From positions 191,015,439 to 191,079,438 of the forward strand of contig NC_050100.1 of the NCBI RefSeq assembly GCF_902167145.1: a stretch of DNA of 64,000 nucleotides, read 5' to 3'. The notes under the pieces are model-generated. The model did not search any database. It was not told the DNA's origin and saw nothing but the letters and a program-made list of their open reading frames with translations. Each line of letters starts with the position of its first letter. Position 1 is the stretch's first letter. Made by a program: the position numbers and the translations under genes. This DNA comes from Zea mays. Taxonomy: Eukaryota; Streptophyta; Magnoliopsida; Poales; Poaceae. This document shows, piece after piece, positions 11,821 to 22,297 of this stretch.

Positions 11821-11929
11821 GACCCCTAGGCGCATGGAGGAGGATACCAAGCATTCCTACAACATTCCTAAGCACCAAGACATCGATTCCGCGCCTTTGA
11901 TTCATTGTGTTAGCATATAGAACTCTAGT

Positions 11930-13648
11930 TGTCGGCGTTTCGAGACCGGGGGGTCCCTAAGCCGACGAGTGAGTGTGCCGCGTGCCCCAGCCCAGATGGG
12001 TCGAGCGCGTGGGCGAGCGCGAAGGGGGGAAAAGGTGAGGTGGCCGGAGACGGGCGTGAGAGAGGTGGAAATCCCGCGGCCTTCGTGTTCATCCCGCGCC
12101 CAGGTCGGGTGCGCTTGCAGTAGGGGGGTTACAAGCGTCCACGCGGGTGAGGGAAGCGAGCGGCCCCAAGAGAGCGCCTGTCCCGTCCTCGGTCCCGCGC
12201 GGCCAACCTTTTCTAAGAAGGCCCTGGTCCTTCCTTTTATAGGCGTAAGGAGAAGATCCAGGTGTACAATGGGGGCGTAGCAGAGTGCTACGTGTCTAGC
12301 GGAGGGAGAGCTAGCGCCCTAAGTACATGCCAATGTGGCAGCCGGAGAGATCTTGGCGCCCTGCTGGTATGATGTCGTGGCTGTCGGAGGAGCAACGGAG
12401 CCTGGCGGAGGGACAGCTGTTGGAGTGGTCGAGTCCTTGATGACGTCCCCCTGCTTCCGTAAGGGAGCTGAGAGCCGCCGTCGTCACAGGGCACGCGGGG
12501 CACCATCATTGCCTATCTGACGGAGCTAGCCTGATGGGACGTCGGTCTTGTTCTCTGTGGCCCGAGTCGGCTCGGGGTAGGGTGATGATGGCGCTCCCTG
12601 TTGACGTGGCGGGCCCGCGTCCGAGGCCGGGCGACGTGGGGGCTCCTCCGAAGCTGAGGTCGAGTCTGTCTTCTGTTGCCGAGGCCGAGCCCGAGCCCCT
12701 GGGTCGGGCGAGGCGGAGGTCGTTCGGCAGAGGCCAGAGCGGAGTCCGAGCCCTGGGGTCGGGCGAGGCGGAGTTCGTCGTCTTCCGGGTCTTAGCCCGA
12801 GTCCGAGCCCTGGGGTCGGGCGGAGCGGAGTTCGTCATCTTCCGGGTCCTAGCCCGAGTCCGAGCCCTGGGGTCGGGCGGAGCGGAGTTCGCCGTCTTCC
12901 GGGTCTTTGCCCGAGTCCGAGCCCTAGGGTCGGGCGGAGCGGAGTTCACCGTCTTCCGGGTCTTAGCCCGAGTCCGAGCCCTGGGGTCGGGCGGAGCGGA
13001 GTTCGCCGTCTTCCGGGTCTTAGCCCGAGTCTGAGCCCTGAGTCGGGCAGAGCGGAGTTCGCCGTCTTCCGGGTCTTTGCCCGAGTCCGAGCCCTGGGTC
13101 GGGCGGAGCGGAGTTCGCCGTCTTCCGGGGCTTAGCCCGAGTCCGAGCCCTGGGTCGGGCGGAGCGGAGCTTCCTATGGCGCCTGGCAGACTCACTCTGT
13201 CGAGTGGCACTGCAGTCGGAGTGGCGCAGGCGGCGCTGTCCTTCTGTCAGACCGGTCAGTGGAGCGGCGGAGTGACGGCGGTCACTTCGGCTCTGCTGGG
13301 GGGCGCGCGTCAGGATAGAGGTGTCAGACCACCTTTGCGTTAAATGCTCCTGCAACTCGGTCAGTCGGTGCGGCGATTTAGTCAGGGTTGCTTCTTAGCG
13401 AAGCCAAGGCCTCGGGCGAGCCGGAGATGTGTCCGCCGTTAAAAAGGGGGGCCTCGGGCGAGACGGAAGTCCCTCGAGGTCGGCTGCCCTTGTCCGAGGC
13501 TAGGCTCAGGCGAAGCGTGATCGAGTCACTCGTATGGACTGATCCCTGACTTAATCGCACCCATCAGGCCTCTGCAGCTTTATGCTGATGGGGGTTACCA
13601 GCTGAGAATTAGGGGTCTTGAGGGTACCCCTAATTATGGTCCCCGACA
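11930..13648 (-). repeat. 3' LTR of the nested gypsy element
   Basis: 1719 bp, TG...CA on the minus strand, closely matching the other LTR at 22298-23923. It contains a TATA box (minus strand CTATAAAAGG at 12233-12242) and seven copies plus a partial copy of a 57-bp tandem repeat. It lacks about 21 bp present in the other LTR near 23438-23460. Confidence 0.92.
12735..13175. repeat. 57-bp tandem repeat array in the left gypsy LTR
   Basis: About seven full units and one partial unit, each carrying GTCCGAGCCCTGGGGTCGGG and GAGTTCGCCGTCTTCCGGG. Units differ from each other by a few bases. Because 57 is a multiple of three, all six frames tend to stay open, which produces long meaningless open frames on both strands. 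Confidence 0.9.
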
Positions 13649-13662
13649 GTAGCCCCCGAGCC
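13649..13662 (-). other. Polypurine tract of the gypsy element
   Basis: On the minus strand GCTCGGGGGCTAC directly abuts the TGTCGGGG start of the 3' LTR. This is the expected place for plus-strand DNA priming in reverse transcription. Confidence 0.75.
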
Positions 13663-14379
13663 TCGAAGGGAGTGTTAGCACTCGCTTGGAGGCTTTCGTC
13701 GCACTTTTTTGCAAGGGGACCAGCCTTTTCGGTTGCATTTTGTTCCGGTGGGTGCGCGCGAGCGCACCCGCCGGGTGTAGCCCCCGAGGCCTCGGAGGAG
13801 TGGTTTCACTCCTTCGAGGTCTTAATGCCTCGCGTAATGCTTCGGCTGGTCTGGTTGTTCCCTCATGCGAACTGGCCGTAGCCCGGGTGCACGGTCGGGG
13901 CCCAAGCTCTCGGGCTGGTATGTTGACGCTGTCAACGGTTTGGCCGGAGCCGGGTTTGCGAGAGCAGCCCCCGAGCCTCCGCACAGGGCGAGAGGGCGAT
14001 CAGGGACAGACTCGGCTTTTTACATACGCCCCTACGTCGCCTTTCCGCAAGGAGGAGGGGGGACAGCGCCATGTTACCCTCGATGGGCACCGAACATGGT
14101 GTCTCCGGTGAGCTGCAAGCGGGTAATCCGAGTGGACGTCCGTGCCCCGTTCGTTGGGGGTCGGCTAGGGGCCTAGAGGCACGCCCAAAAGTACCTGCGG
14201 GTGATCTGCCGGACCCGGTCCCCTGGCGACGGGGTCCGAGGGCTCGATGCCTCCCTCCGATGGGATTCCGTTACAAGATCGCTCCCGCTGGTCTCGGAAA
14301 TGTCCTAGGGTACCTCGGGAGCGCAGCCCGAGCCTCGGTTATGTATCGAACGTACCCCTGGTCATCCCTCGCTCGGCGT

Positions 14380-14601
14380 CTGAGGCGACTATGAACCCTT
14401 CGGGGGCCAGCCTTCGAACCCCTGATCAGTAATGGGCGCGGAGCCCGAGTAGCCTGAGGCGGCCATGGAGCCCTTCGGGGGGCCGGCCTTCGAACCCCTG
14501 ACCAGTAGTGGGTGTCGGGCCCACGCGATCTAAGGCGGCTGTTGAACCCTTCGGAGGGCCAGCCTTCGAACCTCTGATCAGTAGGGGGGCTCGGAGCCCG
14601 G
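14380..14601. repeat. Three tandem units of about 75 bp in the gypsy interior
   Basis: Three consecutive imperfect copies share GGCGGC..TGAACCCTTCGG, a CCAGCCTTCGAACC core and CTGATCAGTAG. They lie between the 3' LTR and the start of the antisense ORF, in sequence with no convincing coding capacity (13663-15081). They may belong to the upstream region of that ORF. Confidence 0.65.
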
Positions 14602-15081
14602 TTCCTTCACAGAGAAGGATCCTTTTCGGGGTATCCCCCTTTCCCGGCCCCTGTTGCAAGAGATAGAGAAAGAGGAAAAAGGAAAAGGATACGAAATCGA
14701 ATGACGCGACGTACCTTTTTTGGCGCGGTTATTACGGCGAAGGCGAAACGTCGCCCGCTTCTCCTGCCAGAGGTGCCGCCTGTCCCGCCGTGGAGTTAAT
14801 GCGACGGGGCGAGTGGTTGGCGGGGCGGCCGTTGCGCGTGCGCGAGCCGTTCGAGGAACGGCTGTTTCGCTTCGCGTTTTTTGAATCCCGCGTCCGGTCC
14901 GAGCGGAGCGCTGGAAACGGTTCCGCCCTGGCCTTTATGTACTCGAGAGGGGGTCCGGTGACGTTTCTTCGCTCCGCTCCCTGCTTCTTCCTTTAGGTTT
15001 TCGCAACCCAAGGAACTTTAGTCGGAGAAGAGGAAAACCGCCCTTCCTGCCCCTTGCGCCGCCATTTCTTCCATCTTGGTG

Positions 15082-18000
15082 ATGGCTGATCGGGTGACCA
15101 TAATCTCCCCGCGCGATCCGTGGCCCTTTTCCACGGTGACGGCGAGCGACCTGGAGGAGCTGGTCGGCGAGGGTTTGCTTCGCCATCTCACCGATAAGCA
15201 GCGACCAGAATGGATTCCTCCCGTGGGCGGGGCCGCTCCATCCCCACCGTCGGGGTACGTCGTGAGCTTCGTCTCCTTCCACGAGCGGGGATTCGGTGTG
15301 CCGACGGGCCGCTTTATGCGGGCAATCCTGTTCCACTATGGGGTGGAGTTGCATAACCTCACCCCCAACTCCATCTCGCAGGCCGCTATCTTCGTAGCAG
15401 TGTGCGAAGGGTACTTGGGGATCGCCCCCCATTGGGATTTGTGGACTCATCTCTTCCTCGCCGAGCCTTTCGCCTTGTCGACGGGGGAGAGGAGGGTCCG
15501 TGCAGCGGTGCGGGCCGGCGGCTGCACTCTTTTGCTGAGGCAGTCGCGGGCGTCGCAGTACATTCCTGCCATCCTCGCGTCCTCGAACAAGGGGTGGCAG
15601 CGCCGGTGGTTCTACCTCCGGAATGACGGTGAGTTGCTCCCACCGTTCTCCCAGCAAGTAGTCACCGCCGCCACGGACGCCTGGCGTCACGGGACCCCGC
15701 ACGAGAGACAGAAGAATCTCGAACCCCTTCTCCAGGCCCTGAAGGAGTTGCGGGAGGGGGGACTCACCGCTGCGGGAGTGGTCGCCGCCATCCACCGTCG
15801 GAGGGTGCTTCCTTTGGCGGAGCGGCGGCTGCCACTTTGGGAGATGACCCCGGAGGCTGACTGGGAGGGCTCGCGAATGTCCCCTGATCCTCTTCCCTTC
15901 GACGCCCTCCAGTGGCGGGTGTCGGCTGCGATGGGGAAGCCGGACCCCCATGCTTACTCCCAGCTTCGGATGTGCCCCGACCAGGGGTGCGTAACTCTGG
16001 TGAGTGTCCACTCCCTCCTTCTTCATACATCGGGTTGCTCCGGGTTCTTATGATCGGGTTTCTTTCTCCCCTTCTTTAGGAGGTGGGGTGGCACAAGCCC
16101 TCCCTGCCACGGGTCCCGGAGGACGCGGTAGACCGAGCAGCGCGGCGGGTCGCCGCAGAGGAGAAGAAGAATAAGAAGGACGCGGAAAAGGCCCGGGCCC
16201 GCGAGCGGAGGCGGGCTCGGGACGCCTTGGAGAAGCGCCGTCGCCAGCAGGAGAGGGAAGGACTCCCGAGGGAGCCATCGCTGGAGACGCCCGACGACGA
16301 CGATGACGACGATGATGAGGAGGAGGACGACATGGCCGCCCGTCTCGGCCTCAGCCTCGGTTTGGGGTGTGGCCAGGAGCCATCGAGCCAGCCCCCGAGC
16401 GAGCCGACACAGTCAGTCCTCGGAGTTGGGGCGTCGGGGTCCCAGCCCGAGGCACGGGGGCGACCCGAGAGGTCACCTGATCCCTCGGCCGGAGGAGCTG
16501 AGGTGGCCCCGGAGGACCAGGTCAGGGCATCTGCTCCCCAGGGGCCGCCGCTCGTACCGGCGGCGCATGGGGGTGACCCTCAGGTCATCGCGACCGCGCC
16601 CGGGCAATCTGCTCCCCGGGCGTCCAAAGCAAGGGTGGCGCCGAAGATGCCGGCGAAGCAGACCTCGGCGGCTGTCTCGGGAGCCGGGATCCAAGAGACC
16701 TCCCCCAGGCGCGGTGGATAATGGCCCGAAGTGGGTGAGTATCTCGGAATGTCTTCGTCTTGGCTTCCCATTCATATGTCTCGGCCGTGATTTTCCTTTC
16801 CTCTCTTTTTTTATATCCAGCAAGCGAAGTCATGGCCAGACCGACCTGGCACCCCGGAAGGCCCTCAAGACGGCGCCGGACTGTGCGGCCAGCGCCGCCC
16901 CGGGCCTTGTCATTCAGCCGACCCTTTCGCGGGGTACTTCACCACAGGGGGCTCGGGCGTCGCCTGTCTCTGGGGAGAGGGCTCCCGAGGCCGGCTCTTC
17001 CGCCGAGGCGGCCATCGTGGTTGGGGAGGCGGCTAACGCCGACGTGGTCCCGAGCCCGCCTGTCGTGCCGGCCATGCTGGCGCCCGCCACCACCGAAGTT
17101 GCCGCCGTCCCTGTCGGAGAGCGACCGGTTGCCGCCAGCGTCGGGATGGCTGATGCGTCGGCGCCCAGTGCCTCAGAAGAGGTGGGCGTGGACGCGCGAT
17201 CCGTCCAGCCGGGTGGCAGCCTCATTGCTGTGCGGTGGAGCCCCGAGGCCCGGCGCCCGTTGCTCCGATTCCGGACCCGCGAGGCCTCGGACCCTGTCTT
17301 CGTTCTCGACGATGAACAGGAGGACCAGTCCTGGGATGAGCTCCGCGAGCGTGCTGAAGCAACGGTGGGGTCGCTCCGGTCGTCGCTGGAGGTTTTCTGC
17401 AGAGACGTCCCCAAAATCCTCCAGGTAGCGGTTTCAGGCTTACCTTTTTCCTTCTGTGAGCGAGACACTCGTCGTGACGCCCTGTTTCCTTCCCCCAGGA
17501 TCTGACGGACCGGAGCGCCGCCAAGTCGTCGTTCATCCGCCGCGAGGTCGATGTCTGGGGCTCGCTGCGATCCCTGAGGACCTCGCTCGCCAGGGCTACC
17601 GTGCGCCATTCTCAGCAGGATGCCAAGGTAGCGGACCTCCAGTTGCTCTGCGCTGACCTGAGAGCCGAGGCGGCAGCAGCGCGCGCGGAGGCGCAACGGC
17701 AGCGGTCGGAGTTCGCCCAGGTCGTCGAGGAGCGGGACCAATCTCGGGGCCGAGCTGCCGAGGCCGAAGGCCGGGCCAAGACCCTCGCGGCCGACCTAGC
17801 CGCAGCCCAGGTCGCGGCCTCGGAGCAGCGTGCCCGAGCCGAAGGTACGCCATGGCCGTCCCTGATTCTTGTTCTTGTCGGTTTCCTCTGCTTGCGCTTG
17901 AGGTCTTTCTTCTGGTTGTTCGCAGAGCTCGAGTCCGCCCTTGACGAGTCCGCCAAGGCGCTCGCCGAGGCGCTTGCCGGAGCTGCCGAGCAGAGGGAGG

Positions 18001-18416
18001 CTGACCTCGCGGCCATGTCCGAGGCCGTCTCGGATGCTTATCGGATCCTCGGCTCCGGCGACGTCCCTTCCGGAAGCTCCCCCCAAAGCCGCCTTCAAGC
18101 CTTGGGTGATCACGCGCGCGGCAGAGTCCGCGAGGCGCTACACCACGGCGTCAGGCGGGCCTTCGTCGTGCTCGCTTCCCACTACGTTGTGGACCTGGAG
18201 CGGGTTAGTGAGGGGTATTGTCTTCCTGACGAGGACGAAGCTGCCCTGGCGGAAGTTCAGCGGCTCGACGCGATCGCCGCGGGTCCGAGCGCGGCGCTGG
18301 CGACCACCTTCGAGGCGGAGATCCTTCCCCCTGCGCCGTCGCTGGAAGCCGAGATGGACCTTACCGACGGCAGGGACGGAACTGAGGGCGCGACTCCTTC
18401 CCAAGGCGGCGCCTAA
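15082..18416 (+). pseudogene. Spliced antisense ORF of the gypsy element (putative gypsy-type transposase-28 family)
   Basis: This gene-like frame lies opposite to gag. Exon 1 runs 15082-15999 (306 codons, MADRVTIISPRDPWPF) and belongs to the plant family often annotated as 'putative transposase, gypsy type' (the name does not imply transposase activity). Further exons by splice signals and coding sense: 16080 to about 16734, about 16831-17424, about 17499-17845, and 17927-18416 (stop TAA). Exon 2 has an acidic DDDDDDDDEEEDD tract; exons 4-5 are Ala/Arg/Glu-rich and predict a coiled coil. An in-frame TAA at 16720-16722 precedes the exon 2 donor and the phase into exon 3 does not fit, so the copy is probably broken. 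Comparable antisense ORFs are known between pol and the 3' LTR in Tat elements; their function is unknown. Confidence 0.7.
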
Positions 18417-18988
18417 CTCTTGTTGGAACAGCTTCTGTTGAATGTGTGTCTTGCCGCGGCCGCTGAGGCCTGAACACTTTGTTTTTCTTGCATGAAGTCA
18501 TACTCTTCTTTCTTTCAGCCTGCATGTCCGGCCCAGCTTGTCAATAATGGGGTGGCTTCCCAAGTTGGGTCATTTTTCGTGGCAGGTGATGAGTGAGGCG
18601 TCCCTAGCCCGGAGGCATAGGAGTTCCTTGGCTCAGTCGGCCTTGCCACTTACATGTACCCACGTTCGCTCCTCGGGACCCTGCTTCTGACATAGCCGGG
18701 AGAACGCAAAAGCCCCTTTTTGATTGAAAAATTTTGATGCGGAGAAGTACACCCGATCTCGACGCAGAGGGGTTCCCCCTTTTTAGCCCCCGAGGGAGGG
18801 TCGGGCTCCGCCGAGGCGAGGCCGACCCTTCCTTGACGGCCGAGGCGCAGAGGCTGCCTGACGGGTCGGACTCAGGCCCGAATATCCAGCGAGTGCTCGG
18901 CGACATCCCTCGGTATGTCGGGCATGCCCGAGGGACTCCACGCAAAGACGTCGGCGTTTGCGCGGAGAAAGTCGACGAGCACTGCTTC
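18417..18988 (-). pseudogene. Decayed start of pol with deletion junction
   Basis: After the gag-protease stop (TAG at 18989-18991) the same frame continues with VDFLRANADVFAWSPSGMPD and HSLDIRA, the conserved segment just upstream of reverse transcriptase in Tat-type pol. Another stop follows and, after VRPVRQPLR, similarity ends at about 18850. Reverse transcriptase, RNase H and integrase are all missing. The remaining bases to 18417 are non-coding. Confidence 0.75.
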
Positions 18989-21900
18989 CTATTTGGGGTC
19001 GAGCCCGGAACCAATCCGGATCTGCTTGGAGGTGTCGCCACTGGGGTCGAGAGGGACGACCTTAACCGTCTCCGCTGGCTCGAAGTTGCCGGCATGACGC
19101 TTCACATCTGGCACCTCTTTGGAGAGGTTCTCCAGGTCGGCGATGAGGGCCTCGGACTCGGCGAGGGCCTCGGCGTACTCCACGCACTCCACGTCGCATT
19201 CGAACGCGTGTTTATACGCGGGGCCGACGGTGATGACCCCGTTGGGGCCCGACATCTTGAGCTTCAGGTAGGTGTAGTTGGGGACGGCCATGAACTTCGC
19301 GTAGCATGGCCTCCCCAGTACCGCGTGGTAGGTTCCTCGGAACCCGACCACCTCGAACGTCAAGGTCTCCCTTCGGAAGTTGGAGGGCGTTTCGAAGCAG
19401 ACGGGGAGGTCGAGTCGTCCGAGGGGCTGGACGCGCTTTCCAGGGATGATCCCGTGGAAGGGCGCAGCGCCTGCTCGGACGGAGGACAGATCGACGCGCA
19501 GGAGCCTGAGGGTCACGGCGTAGATGATGTTGAGGCAGCTGCCCCCATCCACTAGGACCTTGGTGAGCCTGACGTCGCCGATGATGGGGTCGACGATGAG
19601 CGGGTATTTCCCCGGGCTCGGCACGTGGTCGGGGTGGTCGGCCTGGTCGAAGGTGATGGGCTTGTCGGACCAGTCTAGGTAGACTGGCGCCGCCACCTTC
19701 ACCGAGCAGACCTCCCGGCGCTCTTGCTTGCGATGCCGAGCCGAGGCATTCGCCGTATGCCCACCGTAGATCATGAAGCAGTCGCGGACCTCGGGGAATT
19801 CTCCTGCTTGGCGATCTTCGTTCTTGTCGTCGTCGCGGGCCCTGCCACCCTCTGCGGGTGGCCCGGCCCTGTGGAAGTGGCGCCGAAGCATGACGCACTC
19901 CTCGAGGGTGTGCTTGACGGGCCCCTGATGGTAGGGGCACGGCTCCTTGAGCATCTTGTCGAAGAGGTTAGCACCTCCGGGGGGCTTCCGAGGGTTCTTG
20001 TACTCGGCGGCGGCGACAAGGTCCGCGTCGGCGGCGTTGCATTTCGATTGCGACTTCTTCTTGCCTTTCTTCTTGGCGCCGCGCGGAGTAGACGCCTCGG
20101 GAGCCTCTTCCGATGGGCGGCCCTGGGGCTGCTTGTCCTTTCGGAAGATAGCTTCAACCGCCTCCTGGCCAGAGGCGAACTTGGTGGCGATGTCCATCAG
20201 CTCGCTCGCCCTGGTGGGGGTCTTGCGACCCAACTTGCTCACCAGGTCGCTGCAGGTGGTGCCGGCAAGGAACGCGCCGATGACATCCGAGTCGGTGATG
20301 TTGGGCAGCTCGGTGCGCTGCTTCGAGAATCGCCGGATGTAGTCCCGGAGCGACTCTCCCGGCTGTTGCCGGCAGCTCCGAAGGTCCCAGGAATTCCCGG
20401 GGCGCACGTACGTGCCCTGGAAATTGCCGGCGAAGGCTTGGACCAAGTCGTCCCAGCTAGAGATCTGCCCCGGAGGCAGGTGCTCCAACCAGGCGCGAGC
20501 GGTGTCGGAGAGGAACAGGGGGAGGTTACGGATGATGAGGTTATCGTCGTCCGTTCCACCCAGTTGGCAGGCCAGGCGGTAGTCCGCGAGCCACAGTTCC
20601 GGCCTCATTTCCCCCGAGTACTTTGTGATAGTAGTCGGGGGTCGGAACCGGGTCGGGAACGGCGCCCGTCGGATGGCCCGACTGAAGGCCTGCGGGCCGG
20701 GTGGTTCGGGCGAGGGACTCCGATCCTCCCCGCTGTCGTAGCGCCCCCCACGCCTGGGGTGGTAGCCTCGGCGCACCCTATCGTCGAGGTGGGCCCGACG
20801 GTCACGACGATGGTGCTCGTTGCCGAGGTGGCCCGGGGCCGCAGGCGCGGTGTTGCGCGTGCGCCCGGTGTAGACCGAGGCTTCCCGCATGAATCGGGAA
20901 GTCGCGGCATGAGGTTCCGAGGGGTATCCCTGCCTTCGGGAGGCAGTGCTCTCGGCCCGTCGGGCCGCAGCGCCTTCCAGGAGATTCTTGAGCTCTCCCT
21001 GGATTCGCCGACCCTCGGTGGTTGATGGCTCCGGCATCGCGCGGAGGAGCATCGCTGCGGCTGCCAGGTTCTGACCAACCCCGCTGGATGCGGGCGGCGG
21101 CCTGACCCTGACATCGTTGGCGACACGGTGCTGGAGACCCTGGGGCAGGTGACGTATTTCTCCGGCCGGGGGTTGGCCCGCCCATACCTGCCCGACGTCC
21201 CGACGGATCGGCTCAAGCGCTCCTGCTCCCTCGCCGAGCCTGGCCTGCGCCCCGCGGACTTGCTCGAGCTGTGGGTCGTGACCCCTTGCCGGAACGGGGA
21301 CCACAGCTAGCTCCCGCGGGATGTCGGCGCGGGGCACCGGCCTAGGAAGATCACCGTCCTCCGGCATGCCAAGATGGTTGCCTTCGGAGGGATCCCCTAG
21401 CTCGACGTGGAAACATTCGCGGCTTGGGCCGCAGTCCTCGTCGTCAAGGCTGCGGCTTCCGTCGGAACAGTCGGAGAGGCAGTAGTCACATGCGGTCATG
21501 AAGTCCCGCATGGTACTAGGGTTGCCAAATCCAGAGAAATCCCAACAGATGCTGGGATCGTAATCTTCCTCGGACCCAGAGGGCCCGTAGGTCGAGACGT
21601 CCGTCAATCGGTCCCAAGGCGACCGCATACGAAACCCCAGTGGGGTTGCACTCGCCTCAATGAGAGCACCCGCCAAAGCGTGGTCGCTTGGCGGGTTGAG
21701 GCCGAGTCGAAAAGACGTAGGATGGGAATTAGTCAGTACCTTTTGGTCGACGCGGAGCGACGTAGTCACATCGGGGACTGGTTGCACCGTCATCTCAGGT
21801 ACGAGGGCGACGTCCTGCAAGCTCTCCGCGAGTGCGCCGGCGTTGTCTACTTGCTCGGGATTGGCGTGTCGCGGGGGGACGGCGCTCGCCTTCGTCTCGA

Positions 21901-22237
21901 ACGCGAGGTCGACGCCCGGCGTGCCTTCCGTCGGGGCGCTGGGGATGTCGATTCGCTCGACAGCCGACGAAGCGCGGCCTCCCGCTTGGCCTTGGTTGCC
22001 CCGCCTCCTCCTCCGTTGGCGGGGGAGAGGACGGGGCGAGCTCGAATGTTGTTCTCCCACCGCGCGGGGAAGATGTCGTCGGTTCCGCCGCCGGCGGGCG
22101 GGATGTCGGCCGCCATTGTCGTTGTCGCGCGGCAGTGGAAGGAGTATCATGTCGTAGCTGCTGTCGAAGGACATGAACTCAAGACTCCCGAAACGGAGCA
22201 CCGTCCCGGGCCAGAGAGGTTGCTGGAGACTGCCCAT
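18989..22237 (-). CDS. gag: Gag plus aspartic protease polyprotein of the nested gypsy element
   Basis: An open frame of 1082 aa forms the virus-like-particle protein with a C-terminal protease. Residues 1-450 are a low-complexity, charged region. The retrotransposon gag domain lies at about 530-660, with FPTRFRPPTTITKYSGEMRP, LADYRLACQLGG and AWLEHLPPGQISSWDDL. A lysine-rich linker follows (about 705-735), then a knuckle-like CPYHQGPVKHTLEEC near 770. The protease follows with LTKVLVDGGSCLNIIYA near 895 and FRGTYHAVLGRPCYAKFMAV near 975. Translation ends at TAG (18989-18991) where related elements read on into pol. The start is taken as the first ATG 40-60 nt beyond the PBS; a downstream ATG is possible. 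Confidence 0.85.
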   Translation of the reverse strand: MGSLQQPLWPGTVLRFGSLEFMSFDSSYDMILLPLPRDNDNGGRHPARRRRNRRHLPRAVGEQHSSSPRPLPRQRRRRRGNQGQAGGRASSAVERIDIPSAPTEGTPGVDLAFETKASAVPPRHANPEQVDNAGALAESLQDVALVPEMTVQPVPDVTTSLRVDQKVLTNSHPTSFRLGLNPPSDHALAGALIEASATPLGFRMRSPWDRLTDVSTYGPSGSEEDYDPSICWDFSGFGNPSTMRDFMTACDYCLSDCSDGSRSLDDEDCGPSRECFHVELGDPSEGNHLGMPEDGDLPRPVPRADIPRELAVVPVPARGHDPQLEQVRGAQARLGEGAGALEPIRRDVGQVWAGQPPAGEIRHLPQGLQHRVANDVRVRPPPASSGVGQNLAAAAMLLRAMPEPSTTEGRRIQGELKNLLEGAAARRAESTASRRQGYPSEPHAATSRFMREASVYTGRTRNTAPAAPGHLGNEHHRRDRRAHLDDRVRRGYHPRRGGRYDSGEDRSPSPEPPGPQAFSRAIRRAPFPTRFRPPTTITKYSGEMRPELWLADYRLACQLGGTDDDNLIIRNLPLFLSDTARAWLEHLPPGQISSWDDLVQAFAGNFQGTYVRPGNSWDLRSCRQQPGESLRDYIRRFSKQRTELPNITDSDVIGAFLAGTTCSDLVSKLGRKTPTRASELMDIATKFASGQEAVEAIFRKDKQPQGRPSEEAPEASTPRGAKKKGKKKSQSKCNAADADLVAAAEYKNPRKPPGGANLFDKMLKEPCPYHQGPVKHTLEECVMLRRHFHRAGPPAEGGRARDDDKNEDRQAGEFPEVRDCFMIYGGHTANASARHRKQERREVCSVKVAAPVYLDWSDKPITFDQADHPDHVPSPGKYPLIVDPIIGDVRLTKVLVDGGSCLNIIYAVTLRLLRVDLSSVRAGAAPFHGIIPGKRVQPLGRLDLPVCFETPSNFRRETLTFEVVGFRGTYHAVLGRPCYAKFMAVPNYTYLKLKMSGPNGVITVGPAYKHAFECDVECVEYAEALAESEALIADLENLSKEVPDVKRHAGNFEPAETVKVVPLDPSGDTSKQIRIGSGLDPK

Positions 22238-22277
22238 CTGGAGCTTGACGGGAAGCTGTTCGTCAGCACGCAGCAGG

Positions 22278-22296
22278 CCCCTACCTGGCGCGCCAA
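22278..22296 (-). other. Primer binding site of the gypsy element
   Basis: On the minus strand TGGCGCGCCAGGTAGGGG follows the 5' LTR after a one- or two-base spacer. It is complementary to the 3' end expected for a plant tRNA-Arg (CCUACCUGGCGCGCCA); that tRNA match is from memory of the family. Confidence 0.7.
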
Positions 22297-22297
22297 C

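Larger units (their letters stand above)
11163..11929 (+). repeat. Sirevirus 5' LTR, first part
   Basis: Matches the 3' LTR at 30848-31615 with small indels. It contains the LTR TATA box CTATAAAAGG at 11811-11820 and a cluster of palindromes. The gypsy element splits the LTR after CTAGT (11925-11929); the remainder resumes at 23929. Confidence 0.92.

Noticed and set aside
12506..13210. Long open frames on both strands across the left gypsy LTR, and their counterparts at 22902-23390
   Set aside because: They run through the 57-bp tandem array; a unit that is a multiple of three keeps frames open in any register. The translation is a simple repeat without a domain.
14935..16026. 363-codon open frame on the minus strand
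   Set aside because: Complement of exon 1 of the antisense ORF; low-complexity translation with no domain.
19724..21025. 433-codon open frame on the plus strand
   Set aside because: It is the GC-rich shadow of the gag-protease frame on the minus strand, which has recognisable motifs; the plus frame has none.
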